Numbered from the stretch's first letter, positions 1 through 8,912 are shown. The stretch: 64,000 bases of DNA from Paraperibacillus esterisolvens (GCF_046237625.1 NZ_CP143545.1:3596001-3660000), one strand, 5' to 3'. Numbers and translations are program-made. Notes: generated by a model not told the origin, from the sequence alone.

Positions 1-3
1 CAG

Positions 4-33
4 TTGACAAGCCTCTCACAAAGAGTTTATAGT
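4..33 (+). promoter_or_regulatory. SigA-type promoter for the permease leader
   Basis: TTGACA at 4-9 and TATAGT at 28-33, 18 bp apart. The -35 is perfect and the -10 has one mismatch. Transcription would start near 40 and give a leader of about 285 nt before the permease start codon. Confidence 0.6.
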
Positions 34-39
34 ATGAGT

Positions 40-297
40 TATTATTCAGAAAAATCAATACTTTGAAGGCGATGAACGGGAGTGGAGCAGGGAATCGTTC
101 CCTGGAAGAAGAGTTCTGCGCTCTATGCGCTCCTCCCTGCAGACCTGGGGACAGACAGATTCATGTCCCCGCGGATCGCGTCCGTTAATAATCTTTCAAG
201 CAGAATTCATTTAGAACCAGCAAAAGTGTTACTGTATGCCAGGCTCATCGTCTCTTGTCCCTGAATCGGGATGGAGATGGTCAGCCTTTTTGTTTTT
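40..297 (+). promoter_or_regulatory. Structured 5' leader ending in a terminator (unassigned cis-regulatory RNA)
   Basis: Between the promoter and the permease lies a 285-nt leader with several possible helices. GAACGG (74-79) can pair with CCGTT near 180. GGAGC near 84 can pair with GCTCC near 130. GGGGACA near 153 can pair with TGTCCCC near 170, and AGGGAATCGTTCCCT is a small hairpin. The leader closes with a terminator at 241-297. CGATGA (70-75) is complementary to TCATCG (245-250) in the 5' arm of that terminator, so an alternative fold is possible. I see no T-box core and no lysine, SAM or c-di-AMP consensus, so the class is unknown. A 60-codon GTG frame from 82 to 264 has no ribosome binding site and is probably not translated. 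Confidence 0.45.
241..297 (+). terminator. Leader terminator upstream of the permease
   Basis: AGGCT (241-245) pairs with AGCCT (283-287), enclosing a long imperfect stem (TCTC/GAGA and GTCCC/GGGAT), followed by TTTTTGTTTTT. It lies before the permease start codon, so it should attenuate transcription rather than end a gene. Confidence 0.6.
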
Positions 298-324
298 CAA
301 CTTGGATTAAGGAGAGGTTATGAC

Positions 325-1704
325 ATGGATAATAACACCCAGAAACTGCAGCGAACCATGACTTCACGTCATATTATGATGATGGCGCTTGGCGGAAGCA
401 TCGGGGCCGGCCTGTTCAAAGGAAGCAGTGAGGCCATTGATATGGCTGGACCGGCTGTTGTTTTGGCATATTTAATTGGAGGCATCATTCTTTTATGTGT
501 GATGCAGGGATTGGCTGAAATGGCCGTGCAGAACAGCGGTGCGCGGACTTTCCGTGACCTCGTTCAGTCGGTATTAGGCGTATTTCCCGCCTACTTCCTT
601 GATTGGATTTATTGGAAGATGTGGGTATTGAACATAGCTGCAGAAGCGGTGGTTGCCGCCATCTTCCTGCAGTATTGGCTGCCCGGTACCCCTATCTGGA
701 TGCTGGCACTGCTTGTCTCCGTAGTGGTCACTGTCGTGAATCTGCTGTCCGTTAAGATATTTGCCGAAACCGAGTATTGGCTGGCTCTTATCAAAATAGG
801 CGTCATCATTGTGTTTATCCTTGCAGGCATTATGCTCTTATTTGTTACATTCGGCCAGCATACTGCCCCAGGGGCTTCCAACCTCAGTGGAAACGGGGGC
901 TTCTTCCCAAATGGCCCATCGGGACTCATCACAGCGATGCTTGTGGTGATCTATTCATATGGAGGCACTGAAATTATCGGTGTGACGCTGGCCGAGACCA
1001 AAAATCCTGAAAAGGTGGTGCCACAGGCTGTGCGAAGCACACTGACCCGCATCATCGCTTTTTATATTCTCCCATTCTTCATTATTGTGGGATTGATTCC
1101 CTGGAATCAGGTAAACGGTGCAGCAGAAAGTCCGTTTGTAATGGTGTTTAAATTGATTGGAATTCCAGGGGCGGATCATGTTATGAATGCGGTCATTATT
1201 CTGGCCATCATTTCCTCCATGAACTCTGGGTTATACGGTTCTTCCCGGGTGCTCTTCACCCAGGCAGAGGATGGCCGTGTACCAAAGCTATTTGCCCGGC
1301 TTTCAGCAAAAAGGGTGCCTGTTTACTCCATCCTTATGTGCACAGCTTCACTATATGCAGGTGTCCTGATCTCCATTTTTGCAGGCAGCAAGACCTTTAC
1401 CTATCTTATGGGTTCCCTTGGCTATACCGTGCTGTTTATCTGGCTGATCATTGCCATTGCCCATCTGAAATCAAGGAATAAGAATGAAGTGATGGAAGGC
1501 TATCATGTAAAACTATTTCCGTATACTACCTGGCTGGCGATATTTTCCCTGCTTGCGATTCTTGCCGGGATCATCCTTACAACTTCTCCTGTCATAACAG
1601 GCGTCACCTTTGGAATCTATCTGATCATCACTGTGACGTACGTGCTGAGGAGGCAATCCCTGGCGGAGGGTCCCATCAAGACTGCTGCGGCAGTCAAACA
1701 GTAA
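325..1704 (+). CDS. Amino acid permease, APC superfamily (AAT family)
   Basis: An integral membrane transporter predicted to import an amino acid by proton symport. The product is 459 residues with about 12 hydrophobic segments, typical of the family. The first segment carries the GGSIGAGLF motif (residues 23-31) that binds the substrate backbone in APC proteins. The start is placed at the ATG at 325 because AAGGAGAGG lies 8 nt upstream; an in-frame upstream extension to 271 has no Shine-Dalgarno and overlaps the leader terminator. It resembles the B. subtilis YbxG/AapA/RocE group, but the substrate cannot be read from sequence. It is transcribed alone, behind an attenuator-like leader, with a terminator just after the stop. 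Confidence 0.85.
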   Translation: MDNNTQKLQRTMTSRHIMMMALGGSIGAGLFKGSSEAIDMAGPAVVLAYLIGGIILLCVMQGLAEMAVQNSGARTFRDLVQSVLGVFPAYFLDWIYWKMWVLNIAAEAVVAAIFLQYWLPGTPIWMLALLVSVVVTVVNLLSVKIFAETEYWLALIKIGVIIVFILAGIMLLFVTFGQHTAPGASNLSGNGGFFPNGPSGLITAMLVVIYSYGGTEIIGVTLAETKNPEKVVPQAVRSTLTRIIAFYILPFFIIVGLIPWNQVNGAAESPFVMVFKLIGIPGADHVMNAVIILAIISSMNSGLYGSSRVLFTQAEDGRVPKLFARLSAKRVPVYSILMCTASLYAGVLISIFAGSKTFTYLMGSLGYTVLFIWLIIAIAHLKSRNKNEVMEGYHVKLFPYTTWLAIFSLLAILAGIILTTSPVITGVTFGIYLIITVTYVLRRQSLAEGPIKTAAAVKQ

Positions 1705-1709
1705 GCATA

Positions 1710-1744
1710 AAGAGCCGATTCAATATGAACCGGCTCTTATTTTT
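1710..1744. terminator. Bidirectional terminator between convergent genes
   Basis: AAGAGCCG (1710-1717) pairs with CGGCTCTT (1731-1738), followed by ATTTTTT. It separates the permease (+) from the acetyltransferase (-), whose last codons overlap it. Confidence 0.8.
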
Positions 1745-2207
1745 TGACCATAACGATAAACTCCAGATCTCCCCGATTAAATACATTTCTTTTCACAAAG
1801 CCGAGATTTTCATAAAGACGGACCGCCCTAAGGTTAAAGGCAGCAACAGTCAGCCGCATCGGCATAGCTTCATACTTCTTCTGGATGCTGCTTATTACAA
1901 ACGAAAGGAACTCTTTGCCCTTTCCTTTTCCGGTCAGTTCCGGCCGCATGCCCAGCCCTATATCTATACAGCCCGCTTCATACGCACCAAACTCACGCCC
2001 CGCAGGAACTTGGGCAGCCCTGCCCGAACAGAAGAAGCCGACAAGCTCTCCCGCATCATCCGCAATGATCGAGTAACCCCCTTCAAGCAGTTCCCTGAGC
2101 GCCTCTGGACTGCTGTCGCTATTGTATAAATCGTAAGGTGCTTCATATTTCCATTGCAGGATTTCTTCTGCAAATGCTCTATTAATTGTTTTTAACTGCA
2201 GCCCCAT
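1737..2207 (-). CDS. GNAT-family N-acetyltransferase
   Basis: A 156-residue protein with the GNAT fold: an acetyl-CoA-binding segment near MRPELTGKGKGKEFL and the C-terminal AVRLYENLGFV motif common to RimI-like acetyltransferases. It would transfer an acetyl group from acetyl-CoA to an amine; the acceptor is unknown. The start is set at 2207 because GAAGGGG lies upstream at correct spacing; a further in-frame ATG at 2237 has no ribosome binding site. It is monocistronic and convergent with the permease. Confidence 0.75.
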   Translation of the reverse strand: MGLQLKTINRAFAEEILQWKYEAPYDLYNSDSSPEALRELLEGGYSIIADDAGELVGFFCSGRAAQVPAGREFGAYEAGCIDIGLGMRPELTGKGKGKEFLSFVISSIQKKYEAMPMRLTVAAFNLRAVRLYENLGFVKRNVFNRGDLEFIVMVKK

Positions 2208-2317
2208 CTTGATCCCCTTCACTCCTTGTTCACTCATAATTATTCTTCAAAGACTCCTCTTTCTCCTTTTTCATAGAATAGACTTTTCTAAAAAATAATC
2301 AGGCCTTCACTTTGCAT

Positions 2318-2335
2318 CAGAAACAGCTGTTTCTG
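2318..2335. other. 18-bp perfect palindrome
   Basis: CAGAAACAGCTGTTTCTG reads the same on both strands. It lies between the GNAT gene and the end of the MFS gene, with no T-tract on either side, so it is not an obvious terminator. It could be a protein binding site; the role is unknown. Confidence 0.5.
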
Positions 2336-2366
2336 TTTCAACCTGTTCTTGATTCTTCCTGAGGAA

Positions 2367-3566
2367 CTATCCCCAATATACAAGAAAAGACCCAAGCATA
2401 ATCGTGACCCTAATATAAACCGACATCAGCGACGGGGCCAGGAACGCACCCATGATGATGGTGGATCGCGCCAGCAGCTCTGCACCGCTGAATGATAGAT
2501 TGCTAAAGGCGGAATAGGACCCCCGCTTATCATCGGGCATCATATTGGACTGTTCAGCATCCCGGATCGGGGAATAAATAAGCTCGCCGATGGTTGCGAT
2601 CATATTGACAGCGAGGAGGATATACCAAAGATTAGCCGAAGTGGTCAATGTGTATCCTATTCCGTAAAGAACCAGTCCCAATATGAGGGCATTCCGTCTT
2701 TCCATCCGGTCAGTGAAGCGATTGACCAGAAAGGTGAAGCAGACAACAAACAGCATATTCTGTATGTTCAGGATACTGAGCATACGGATACCGGAAATTT
2801 CAAGCGTGGCAAAGTGTATTGTCTTGAATGATTCTGCCAGCCTTATGCCAATGTAATTGTTCAAGGAGAATTCCGCGGCAAATATGAAGGCCGAACCTGC
2901 AACCACCTTTACAAACGCAGAATCCTTGAAGGCAATCCGGTAATTGTGGAGGGCATCCAGCAGCACATTCTTGTGTGTTTTCTGCAAAAAGCCCGTAAAG
3001 CCATCCTGGAGCCAGATCCAATACGCAATTGGGATTGAGACTGAGGTAAAGGTAAGGATGGTAAACAGCTCCAATTTATATTCCGCATACAGCAGGCCTC
3101 CAATCGCTGCCCCGATGGCCATTGACAGGTTGACCAGCCAATATTCCAGTGTATAGATCGCTTTTCTATTTTCCGGTGTAGTGGAATCTATTATGATCGC
3201 ATGCATCGCCGGCCTTCCCAGGCTGCTTGACACAGTAAACCCGATATAAGCTGCGGCAAACATCCAAATCAACCGGCTATCAGGAACCAGGCTGGCGGTC
3301 ATCAGGAAAAACATGAGAGCACTAAAAACAGATGTGAACATAAGCACTCTTTTCCTCGAAAACCGGTCAGAAATATAGCCGCCGGCCAAATTGACCACAA
3401 AGCCGATCAGGACAGCTGCTATCAAAAACAAACCAGACCAGACTTTATTCATTTCCTGGGCAAAAAACAAGGCCATAAATGGCATTACTGCCGATGACAC
3501 CGCCCGATTGAAGAAAGATGTGATCAACCGGACCTTAATATTCTGGGGGTAATCTTTCCATTTCAT
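2367..3566 (-). CDS. MFS transporter, possible drug or sugar exporter
   Basis: A 399-residue membrane protein with about 12 hydrophobic segments. The loop after the second segment (GGYISDRFSRKRV) is the MFS signature A motif. The start codon follows AAAGGGAGGGAACAAC. It is divergently arranged with an SgrR-type regulator 98 bp away, an arrangement reminiscent of sgrR and the sugar exporter gene setA in enterobacteria. The C-terminus ends abruptly after the last helix (LVYWG), without the usual short cytoplasmic tail. The substrate is unknown; export of sugars or drugs is inferred from context only. Confidence 0.75.
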   Translation of the reverse strand: MKWKDYPQNIKVRLITSFFNRAVSSAVMPFMALFFAQEMNKVWSGLFLIAAVLIGFVVNLAGGYISDRFSRKRVLMFTSVFSALMFFLMTASLVPDSRLIWMFAAAYIGFTVSSSLGRPAMHAIIIDSTTPENRKAIYTLEYWLVNLSMAIGAAIGGLLYAEYKLELFTILTFTSVSIPIAYWIWLQDGFTGFLQKTHKNVLLDALHNYRIAFKDSAFVKVVAGSAFIFAAEFSLNNYIGIRLAESFKTIHFATLEISGIRMLSILNIQNMLFVVCFTFLVNRFTDRMERRNALILGLVLYGIGYTLTTSANLWYILLAVNMIATIGELIYSPIRDAEQSNMMPDDKRGSYSAFSNLSFSGAELLARSTIIMGAFLAPSLMSVYIRVTIMLGSFLVYWG

Positions 3567-3586
3567 GTTGTTCCCTCCCTTTATAC

Positions 3587-3645
3587 CTAGTATATTAAAC
3601 TAGACTGATATATGAAAAAATAGACAAATTTAATTTAGAAGTCTA
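3587..3645. promoter_or_regulatory. Divergent promoter region with inverted repeats
   Basis: The 98 bp between the MFS gene and the SgrR-type gene contain CTAGT-N7-ACTAG (3587-3603) and TAGAC-N15-GTCTA (3621-3645). The core TAGAC/GTCTA recurs. These are candidate operators for the neighbouring regulator; no binding data are implied. Confidence 0.4.
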
Positions 3646-3664
3646 CTTTTAGCAGGGGGAGCCT

Positions 3665-5332
3665 ATGGAGAATAAATTACTGGTCCTCTGGAGTACCATT
3701 CCTTCAGGCGGAATCCGGATCGGGGACATAGCAGAAGCACTGGAAATCAGCCATAAGCAGGCCGGCCGATATTTAAAGAGGTGGGAAGCGGAGGGCTGGC
3801 TGACATTCATCCCCGGACGCGGAAGAGGCAACCTTACAGAAATCACGTGGCTTAAAAATGTGGAGGAAATCTATGAAGAAAAAGTACTGAGACTCCTCGA
3901 TACAGATCCTGTCGATGAAAGCAGTAAATATTTAGCATTGGCCTGGTCAACCCCAAGCAAGCTTCGGTTGATGAACAAGCTTTATACCAAATTCGGATTT
4001 GATAAAAGAACGCAGGATAAACTGGTAGTGCCGAGAAGATATCCATTCCTTGCCGTGCACCCTTTGAAAGCAGCGGATGCACACAGTGCCCATCTTTCCT
4101 CCAATGTCTTTAACAGGCTTGTTTCCATCACTGAGGATGGTGAAATATTTCCGGAACTTGCCCACAGCTGGGAAGTGAGACCTGACCGCCTAAGGCTGTT
4201 CCTAAAAAAAGATGTCAGCTTCCATGACGGTTCAATACTAACAGCAGAAGACGCAGCAGCCTGTCTTGAGAAACTCCGCACAAACAAGCATTACAGGCAA
4301 TTATGGTCACCCATCGAGCGCATTGCCGTACCAGCGCCGCTTATTATCGATCTCGTTCATCCGGGTGGCTGCAGCTACAGCCTTCAGCTATTAAGCATGA
4401 TCTGTGCAGGCATCTATAAAGAAGACAAAAGCCGAACGCTTGGGACGGGGAGCTTTATCTTAGAAGAAAACAGCAGTGATAAGACTGTATTGACCGCATT
4501 CAAGGAGCATTTTCAAGAAAGGCCGCTGCTGGATGCCGTGGAATTCATCCAGGTGCCCCGTGATTTTCATGTAGTCTACCGCTCGGCCTCAAGCCAGGAG
4601 TATGCTTCTGAATCAAAGATTATCAGTGATTCCGGTTTCGGGTCTGTCATCATGAACGCCTATCGTGACTCCATTATAAGAAAACCTGAAGTGAGAACCT
4701 GGATTCACCGAATTCTTGCCGGGAACGCCCATACCATTAATGATTATGATCCCCGTGCCTCTGCCAATCAAGACGGCTCCCTGATGATCCATCCCGAGCC
4801 GATCCGGCTGCCGCAGACAGAAAGGCCTGTATTCGAAGAGCCCCTAATTATCCGGGCAACCGATTATACCGAAAAGAGTACCATCTGGCTGAAGGATACC
4901 CTGGAAAGAGAGGGAGTCCCGGTAAGTTTGAGATGGTGTACCTTTGACGAGGTGATTGCCAATACTCCTGTAAGCCGGGATGTTGATTGTTTCATCCACG
5001 GAGAAATCTTTGAAATGAATCAGGATCTGTCTTACTATATCTTTCTAACAAACGGCTTATCACCCTTATATCCAATCCTGGCCAAAGACAGGAAATGGAT
5101 CAGCTTCCTTAATCAATACAGACATACCCCTTTTTCAGAATGGGCAGCCCTGAACCGGAAGCTTGAGAGAATGCTCCTGGAAGAATCCATCCTGATTCCT
5201 CTCTTTTATGAAAAGCGGCAGATTCCTTTCTCTTCAGAATTGATGAATATCCAAATCAAGCATTTTGGGTATGTAGATTTTTCAAAGCTATGGGTTCGCC
5301 CGGTCATTGAGGATGAGTGCTGGCAGAACTGA
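3665..5332 (+). CDS. SgrR-family transcriptional regulator with solute-binding domain
   Basis: A 555-residue protein with an N-terminal winged-helix domain (about residues 1-95; IGDIAEALEISHKQAGRYLKRW is the helix-turn-helix) fused to a region like ABC oligopeptide-binding proteins (SBP_bac_5, about residues 130-550, including LAHSWEVRPD and VSFHDGSILTAEDA). This is the SgrR architecture, in which the binding-protein domain senses a small ligand. There is no signal peptide, consistent with a cytoplasmic regulator. The start at 3665 follows AGCAGGGGGAGCCT. It probably controls the divergent MFS gene; the ligand is unknown. Confidence 0.85.
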   Translation: MENKLLVLWSTIPSGGIRIGDIAEALEISHKQAGRYLKRWEAEGWLTFIPGRGRGNLTEITWLKNVEEIYEEKVLRLLDTDPVDESSKYLALAWSTPSKLRLMNKLYTKFGFDKRTQDKLVVPRRYPFLAVHPLKAADAHSAHLSSNVFNRLVSITEDGEIFPELAHSWEVRPDRLRLFLKKDVSFHDGSILTAEDAAACLEKLRTNKHYRQLWSPIERIAVPAPLIIDLVHPGGCSYSLQLLSMICAGIYKEDKSRTLGTGSFILEENSSDKTVLTAFKEHFQERPLLDAVEFIQVPRDFHVVYRSASSQEYASESKIISDSGFGSVIMNAYRDSIIRKPEVRTWIHRILAGNAHTINDYDPRASANQDGSLMIHPEPIRLPQTERPVFEEPLIIRATDYTEKSTIWLKDTLEREGVPVSLRWCTFDEVIANTPVSRDVDCFIHGEIFEMNQDLSYYIFLTNGLSPLYPILAKDRKWISFLNQYRHTPFSEWAALNRKLERMLLEESILIPLFYEKRQIPFSSELMNIQIKHFGYVDFSKLWVRPVIEDECWQN

Positions 5333-5341
5333 GACCGATAC

Positions 5342-5369
5342 AAAAAAAAGGCCCGTTTCACTACGGGCC
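5342..5369 (-). terminator. Terminator reading on the minus strand
   Basis: GGCCCGT (5350-5356) pairs with ACGGGCC (5363-5369). The A-run at 5342-5349 becomes a U-tract on minus-strand transcripts, so it would stop glpD readthrough about 250 nt past its stop codon. It may also help end the SgrR-type gene. The 5370-5621 interval holds no convincing gene. Confidence 0.65.
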
Positions 5370-5621
5370 CGCTGCAATTCTTAGGACGCTGATCAGCATT
5401 AGGCGAAATATACGTCGTTATTTTTTTTGCAGCCCTTGCTGCACTCATTTTATCCCCATGCCTCATCAAACAGATCGCCTAAACCGTTATCATGAAAAGG
5501 AACGCAGGCGCGCAGGGGGAATAGAAAAACCTCAGGAACTCCCTGTGGTTCTGCGCCGGGAAAGTAGATTTCCGGCATAACTACTATGTTATAGATTTAT
5601 TAAGCATCCCCGGAGTACAGG

Positions 5622-7283
5622 CTAAACCTGTATGCCTCCGGGAAGCATTTCATCCATGGCTTCATTAAGTTCCAGGGCATATGACCCTTTTTCCTCTTTA
5701 TTCCAACGGAAGATTTCTCCCATATAATCTATCACCGCGCCCTTCCATTTATGCACCAGGGCTGAATCAAACAGGATATATCCAGTCCGGCGGTTAAAAA
5801 AGTCAACAGGCGTTACAGCCATTTCATAGTTTACCGCATAAATCAGTTTGGCAAATATCACTAACGGAAGTTTAGCTGCTGCTGCCTCTTCACTATGAAC
5901 CTGAAGCAGCTGGAACACCCGTCCGATATTGGAGCCGTACATACGGGCTAAATGATACGCTTCATCCTTTGTCAATCCCAGCGCCTCCCCCTGTTTGATA
6001 TGGGCGGCGGCAAAAGCATCAAGACCGGCCGCGCCCCCGACATCCCCGCCTGAAATGGGGAGATGCTTTGTCTGGCAGGGCGGGAATTGGCGCCCTTCAT
6101 CAGCGGAAAGCTTTGCCGCCAGAAGGTCGACGATCACTTCAGCCATTTTGCGGTAGCCGGTGAGTTTTCCGCCTGCTATGGTAATCAAGCCGGTTTGGGA
6201 TTCCCAGATTTCATCACGCCTTGAGATTTCGGACGGTGCTTTCCCCTCCTCATGAATCAGCGGTCTCACACCTGCCCAGCTTGACTCAATATCTTCCTTG
6301 CCAACCGACACCCCGGGGAACATATAATGGATAGCTTCGAGCAGATAATCCCTGTCTGTTTCCGTCATCACCGGATGGCCTGGATCCTGGTCATAAAACG
6401 TATCCGTCGTGCCGATATAAGCCTTCCCATCTCGAGGAATGGCGAAAATCATCCTTCCGTCAGGCGTATCAAAGTAAATGGCCTGCCGCAGCGGGAAGCG
6501 GGATTGGTCAATGACAATATGGACACCCTTTGAGAGCTTGAGGACCTTCCCGGATTTAGAACCATCGATCTCACGCAGCCTGTCAACCCAGGGACCGGCG
6601 GCATTCACAACCTTTTTGGCCCTGATTTCATATTCGCTGCCTGTCAAAATGTCGTGGATGACAGCACCGCATACAATTCCGTCCTTATAGATTAACTTCA
6701 AGGCCTTTGAATAATTTAACGCAGCGGCCCCCTTATCCACAGCGGCCTTCATCACTTCTATCGTCAGCCTGGCATCATCTGTCCGGTATTCCACATAATA
6801 GCCGCCCCCCTTCAATCCTTCCTGCTTTACGAGGGGCTCCCGCTCCAGGGTTTCGGCGGCTGAGAGCATCTTCCTTCTCTCGCTTTTTTTCACTCCTGCC
6901 AGGAAGTCATATACCCTGAGCCCGACAGCCGTGCTGAATTTGCCGAAGGTTCCGCCCTTATGAAGCGGCAGGAGCATCCACTCAGGAGTGGTAACATGTG
7001 GCCCATTCTCATAAACGATCGCTCTTTCCTTTCCTACCTCTGACACCATTTTCACTTCAAACTGCTTCAGGTAGCGCAGCCCGCCATGGACCAATTTCGT
7101 GGAGCGGCTCGAGGTGCCCGCAGCAAAGTCCTGCATATCCACAAGAGCTGTCTTCATTCCCCTTGTAGAAGCATCCAGGGCGATACCGGCACCGGTGATG
7201 CCCCCGCCAATCACAAGCACATCATACTCCCTGCTTTTAAGTTCCTCCATTACGGCATTTCTGTTCAAATTCGAAAATTCCAT
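5622..7283 (-). CDS. glpD: Aerobic glycerol-3-phosphate dehydrogenase
   Basis: The FAD flavoprotein that oxidises sn-glycerol 3-phosphate to dihydroxyacetone phosphate at the membrane and passes electrons to quinone. The product is 553 residues, the normal length. GGGITGAG (residues 26-33) is the Rossmann FAD site, followed by the GlpD signature TKLVHGGLRYL. The start follows ATAAGGAGGAAACAG. It lies downstream of glpK with its own -10 and a leader carrying a terminator next to the motif proposed here as a GlpP target. A hairpin overlaps the stop (about 5605-5645) but lacks a U-tract. Confidence 0.97.
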   Translation of the reverse strand: MEFSNLNRNAVMEELKSREYDVLVIGGGITGAGIALDASTRGMKTALVDMQDFAAGTSSRSTKLVHGGLRYLKQFEVKMVSEVGKERAIVYENGPHVTTPEWMLLPLHKGGTFGKFSTAVGLRVYDFLAGVKKSERRKMLSAAETLEREPLVKQEGLKGGGYYVEYRTDDARLTIEVMKAAVDKGAAALNYSKALKLIYKDGIVCGAVIHDILTGSEYEIRAKKVVNAAGPWVDRLREIDGSKSGKVLKLSKGVHIVIDQSRFPLRQAIYFDTPDGRMIFAIPRDGKAYIGTTDTFYDQDPGHPVMTETDRDYLLEAIHYMFPGVSVGKEDIESSWAGVRPLIHEEGKAPSEISRRDEIWESQTGLITIAGGKLTGYRKMAEVIVDLLAAKLSADEGRQFPPCQTKHLPISGGDVGGAAGLDAFAAAHIKQGEALGLTKDEAYHLARMYGSNIGRVFQLLQVHSEEAAAAKLPLVIFAKLIYAVNYEMAVTPVDFFNRRTGYILFDSALVHKWKGAVIDYMGEIFRWNKEEKGSYALELNEAMDEMLPGGIQV

Positions 7284-7307
7284 TCTGTTTCCTCCTTATA
7301 AATGAAA

Positions 7308-7370
7308 AGAGACCACATATAACATTACCCTTTAGAGGTTAATGTAAATGTGGTCTCTCCGTTTCTCCAG
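7308..7370 (-). promoter_or_regulatory. glpD leader: proposed GlpP antitermination element and terminator
   Basis: On the minus strand the leader reads CTGGAGAAACGG followed by a long hairpin whose arms are AGAGACCACAT (minus-strand 5' arm at 7348-7358, 3' arm at 7308-7318) with further inner pairing, ending in a U-rich TCTTTTCATTTAT. In B. subtilis glpD is controlled by GlpP, an RNA-binding antiterminator activated by glycerol 3-phosphate that acts on such leaders. The 5' motif TGGAGA..CGGRGAGACC recurs at 11020-11042. Confidence 0.65.
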
Positions 7371-7392
7371 ACAAATATTAACTTATACTTCT

Positions 7393-7398
7393 ATTATA
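7393..7398 (-). promoter_or_regulatory. Probable glpD promoter -10
   Basis: TATAAT on the minus strand, 24 nt after the glpK stop codon and just upstream of the glpD leader. The -35 is poor (TGTAAA at 16 bp), so activity is uncertain. Confidence 0.4.
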
Positions 7399-7421
7399 CT
7401 CTTATTTATTGAATTTTACAC

Positions 7422-8912
7422 TTATTTAAATGCACGGGCTGCCTGCACGGCTGTCTCCCACCTGCTGTACAGGGTCCTGCGTTCGTCCTTACCCATTGCC
7501 GGCGTGAACTCGCGGTCCACGCTCCAGTGACGGGCGATTTCCTCCTGGCTTTCCCAGTAGCCGACAGCAAGGCCGGCGAGATATGCTGCCCCAAGGGCCG
7601 TCGTTTCATTGATCGCCGGGCGTTCAACAGGCAGGCCAAGCAGATCGCTTTGGAATTGCATGAGGAAATTATTCTTCACCACTCCGCCGTCCACACGGAG
7701 CGCCTTCACGCCCATGTCTGCATCATTCTCCATGGCAGCAAGCACATCCTTTGTTTGATAAGCAAGCGATTCAAGCGTCGCCCTGATAAAATGCTCCTTT
7801 GTCGTACCTCTCGTAAGGCCAAAAACCGCTCCCCGGACGTCGCTGTCCCAGTACGGAGTACCAAGCCCCACAAAGGCAGGAACAACATACACTCCATCTG
7901 TTGAGTCCACTTTCTCGGCATAAGATTCGCTTTCTGCCGAATCCTTGAGTATTCTGAGGCCGTCTCTAAGCCACTGGATCGCTGATCCGGCAACGAAAAT
8001 GCTCCCTTCAAGCGCATACTCCACTTTCCCATTCAAGCCCCAGGCAATCGTGGTCAACAGGCCATGTTCAGAGGTAACGGCCCGGTTGCCTGTATTCATG
8101 AGCATAAAACAGCCTGTACCATAGGTGTTTTTGGCCATCCCTTGCTCAAAGCACGCCTGCCCGAATAACGCAGCCTGCTGATCGCCGGCCGCGCCTGCAA
8201 TCGGAATTTTCTTTCCGAAGAAATGCGCCTCGGTCGTATGTGCATACACCTGGGAAGATGGTTTCACTTCCGGCAGCATGATTTTAGGGACTCCCAGTAT
8301 CTCGAGAATTTCCTCATCCCATTTCAGTTCATGGATATTGTACATCAATGTCCGCGAAGCATTGGAATAATCCGTAACATGCGCCTGTCCGCCTGAGAGC
8401 TTCCAGATCAGCCATGTATCCATCGTACCGAACAGAAGCTTCCCCGCTTCAGCCTTTTCCCTCGCCCCGTCAACATGATCGAGGATCCATTTCACTTTTG
8501 TACCGGAGAAATAAGCATCGATCAAAAGTCCCGTTTTTTGATGAAACAGCTCGCTCCGGCCGCTTTCCTTCAGCTCATTACAAATGCCGCTCGTCTGGCG
8601 CGACTGCCATACAATCGCATTGTAGACTGGCTTCCCTGTTTCCTTATCCCAGACAACCGTTGTCTCCCGCTGGTTGGTGATCCCAATCCCGGCAACCTGC
8701 CCAGGCTGTACTCCAGACTCCGATAGAACAGTGGCAATGACGGCGAGAATAGAGCCCCATATTTCATTTGCATTATGCTCCACCCAGCCCGGCTTCGGGA
8801 AAATCTGAGTGAATTCCCTTTGAGCCGTATGAACGATCTCCCCTTTTTTATTAAAAAGGATAGCCCTTGAACTGGTTGTTCCCTGATCCAATGACAGAAT
8901 GAACTTTTCCAT
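7422..8912 (-). CDS. glpK: Glycerol kinase
   Basis: Phosphorylates glycerol with ATP to glycerol 3-phosphate, the inducer of GlpP. The product is 496 residues with the FGGY-kinase N-terminus SLDQGTTSSRAI. Starting at the ATG at 8912 (GAGGTGA 6 nt upstream) places histidine 230 in EAHFFG, the residue phosphorylated by HPr in Gram-positive glycerol kinases, so activity should depend on the PTS. It follows the membrane hydrolase by about 97 bp with no terminator between them and precedes glpD. glpF is not in the window. Confidence 0.97.
   Translation of the reverse strand: MEKFILSLDQGTTSSRAILFNKKGEIVHTAQREFTQIFPKPGWVEHNANEIWGSILAVIATVLSESGVQPGQVAGIGITNQRETTVVWDKETGKPVYNAIVWQSRQTSGICNELKESGRSELFHQKTGLLIDAYFSGTKVKWILDHVDGAREKAEAGKLLFGTMDTWLIWKLSGGQAHVTDYSNASRTLMYNIHELKWDEEILEILGVPKIMLPEVKPSSQVYAHTTEAHFFGKKIPIAGAAGDQQAALFGQACFEQGMAKNTYGTGCFMLMNTGNRAVTSEHGLLTTIAWGLNGKVEYALEGSIFVAGSAIQWLRDGLRILKDSAESESYAEKVDSTDGVYVVPAFVGLGTPYWDSDVRGAVFGLTRGTTKEHFIRATLESLAYQTKDVLAAMENDADMGVKALRVDGGVVKNNFLMQFQSDLLGLPVERPAINETTALGAAYLAGLAVGYWESQEEIARHWSVDREFTPAMGKDERRTLYSRWETAVQAARAFK

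Noticed and set aside
82..264. 60-codon open frame in the permease leader
   Set aside because: GTG start without a ribosome binding site, overlapping structured leader and terminator sequence.
40..297. T-box riboswitch in the permease leader
   Set aside because: The invariant T-box core (GGGTGGNACCGCG) is absent; only a weak CCGCGG...CGTCC resemblance near 174-182 exists.
2367..2400. Truncation of the MFS transporter C-terminus
   Set aside because: All expected membrane segments are present; a short tail alone does not show a broken gene.
5206..5580. Two overlapping small frames after the SgrR-type gene
   Set aside because: Both lack Shine-Dalgarno sequences and overlap a terminator and the upstream gene; composition is not protein-like.
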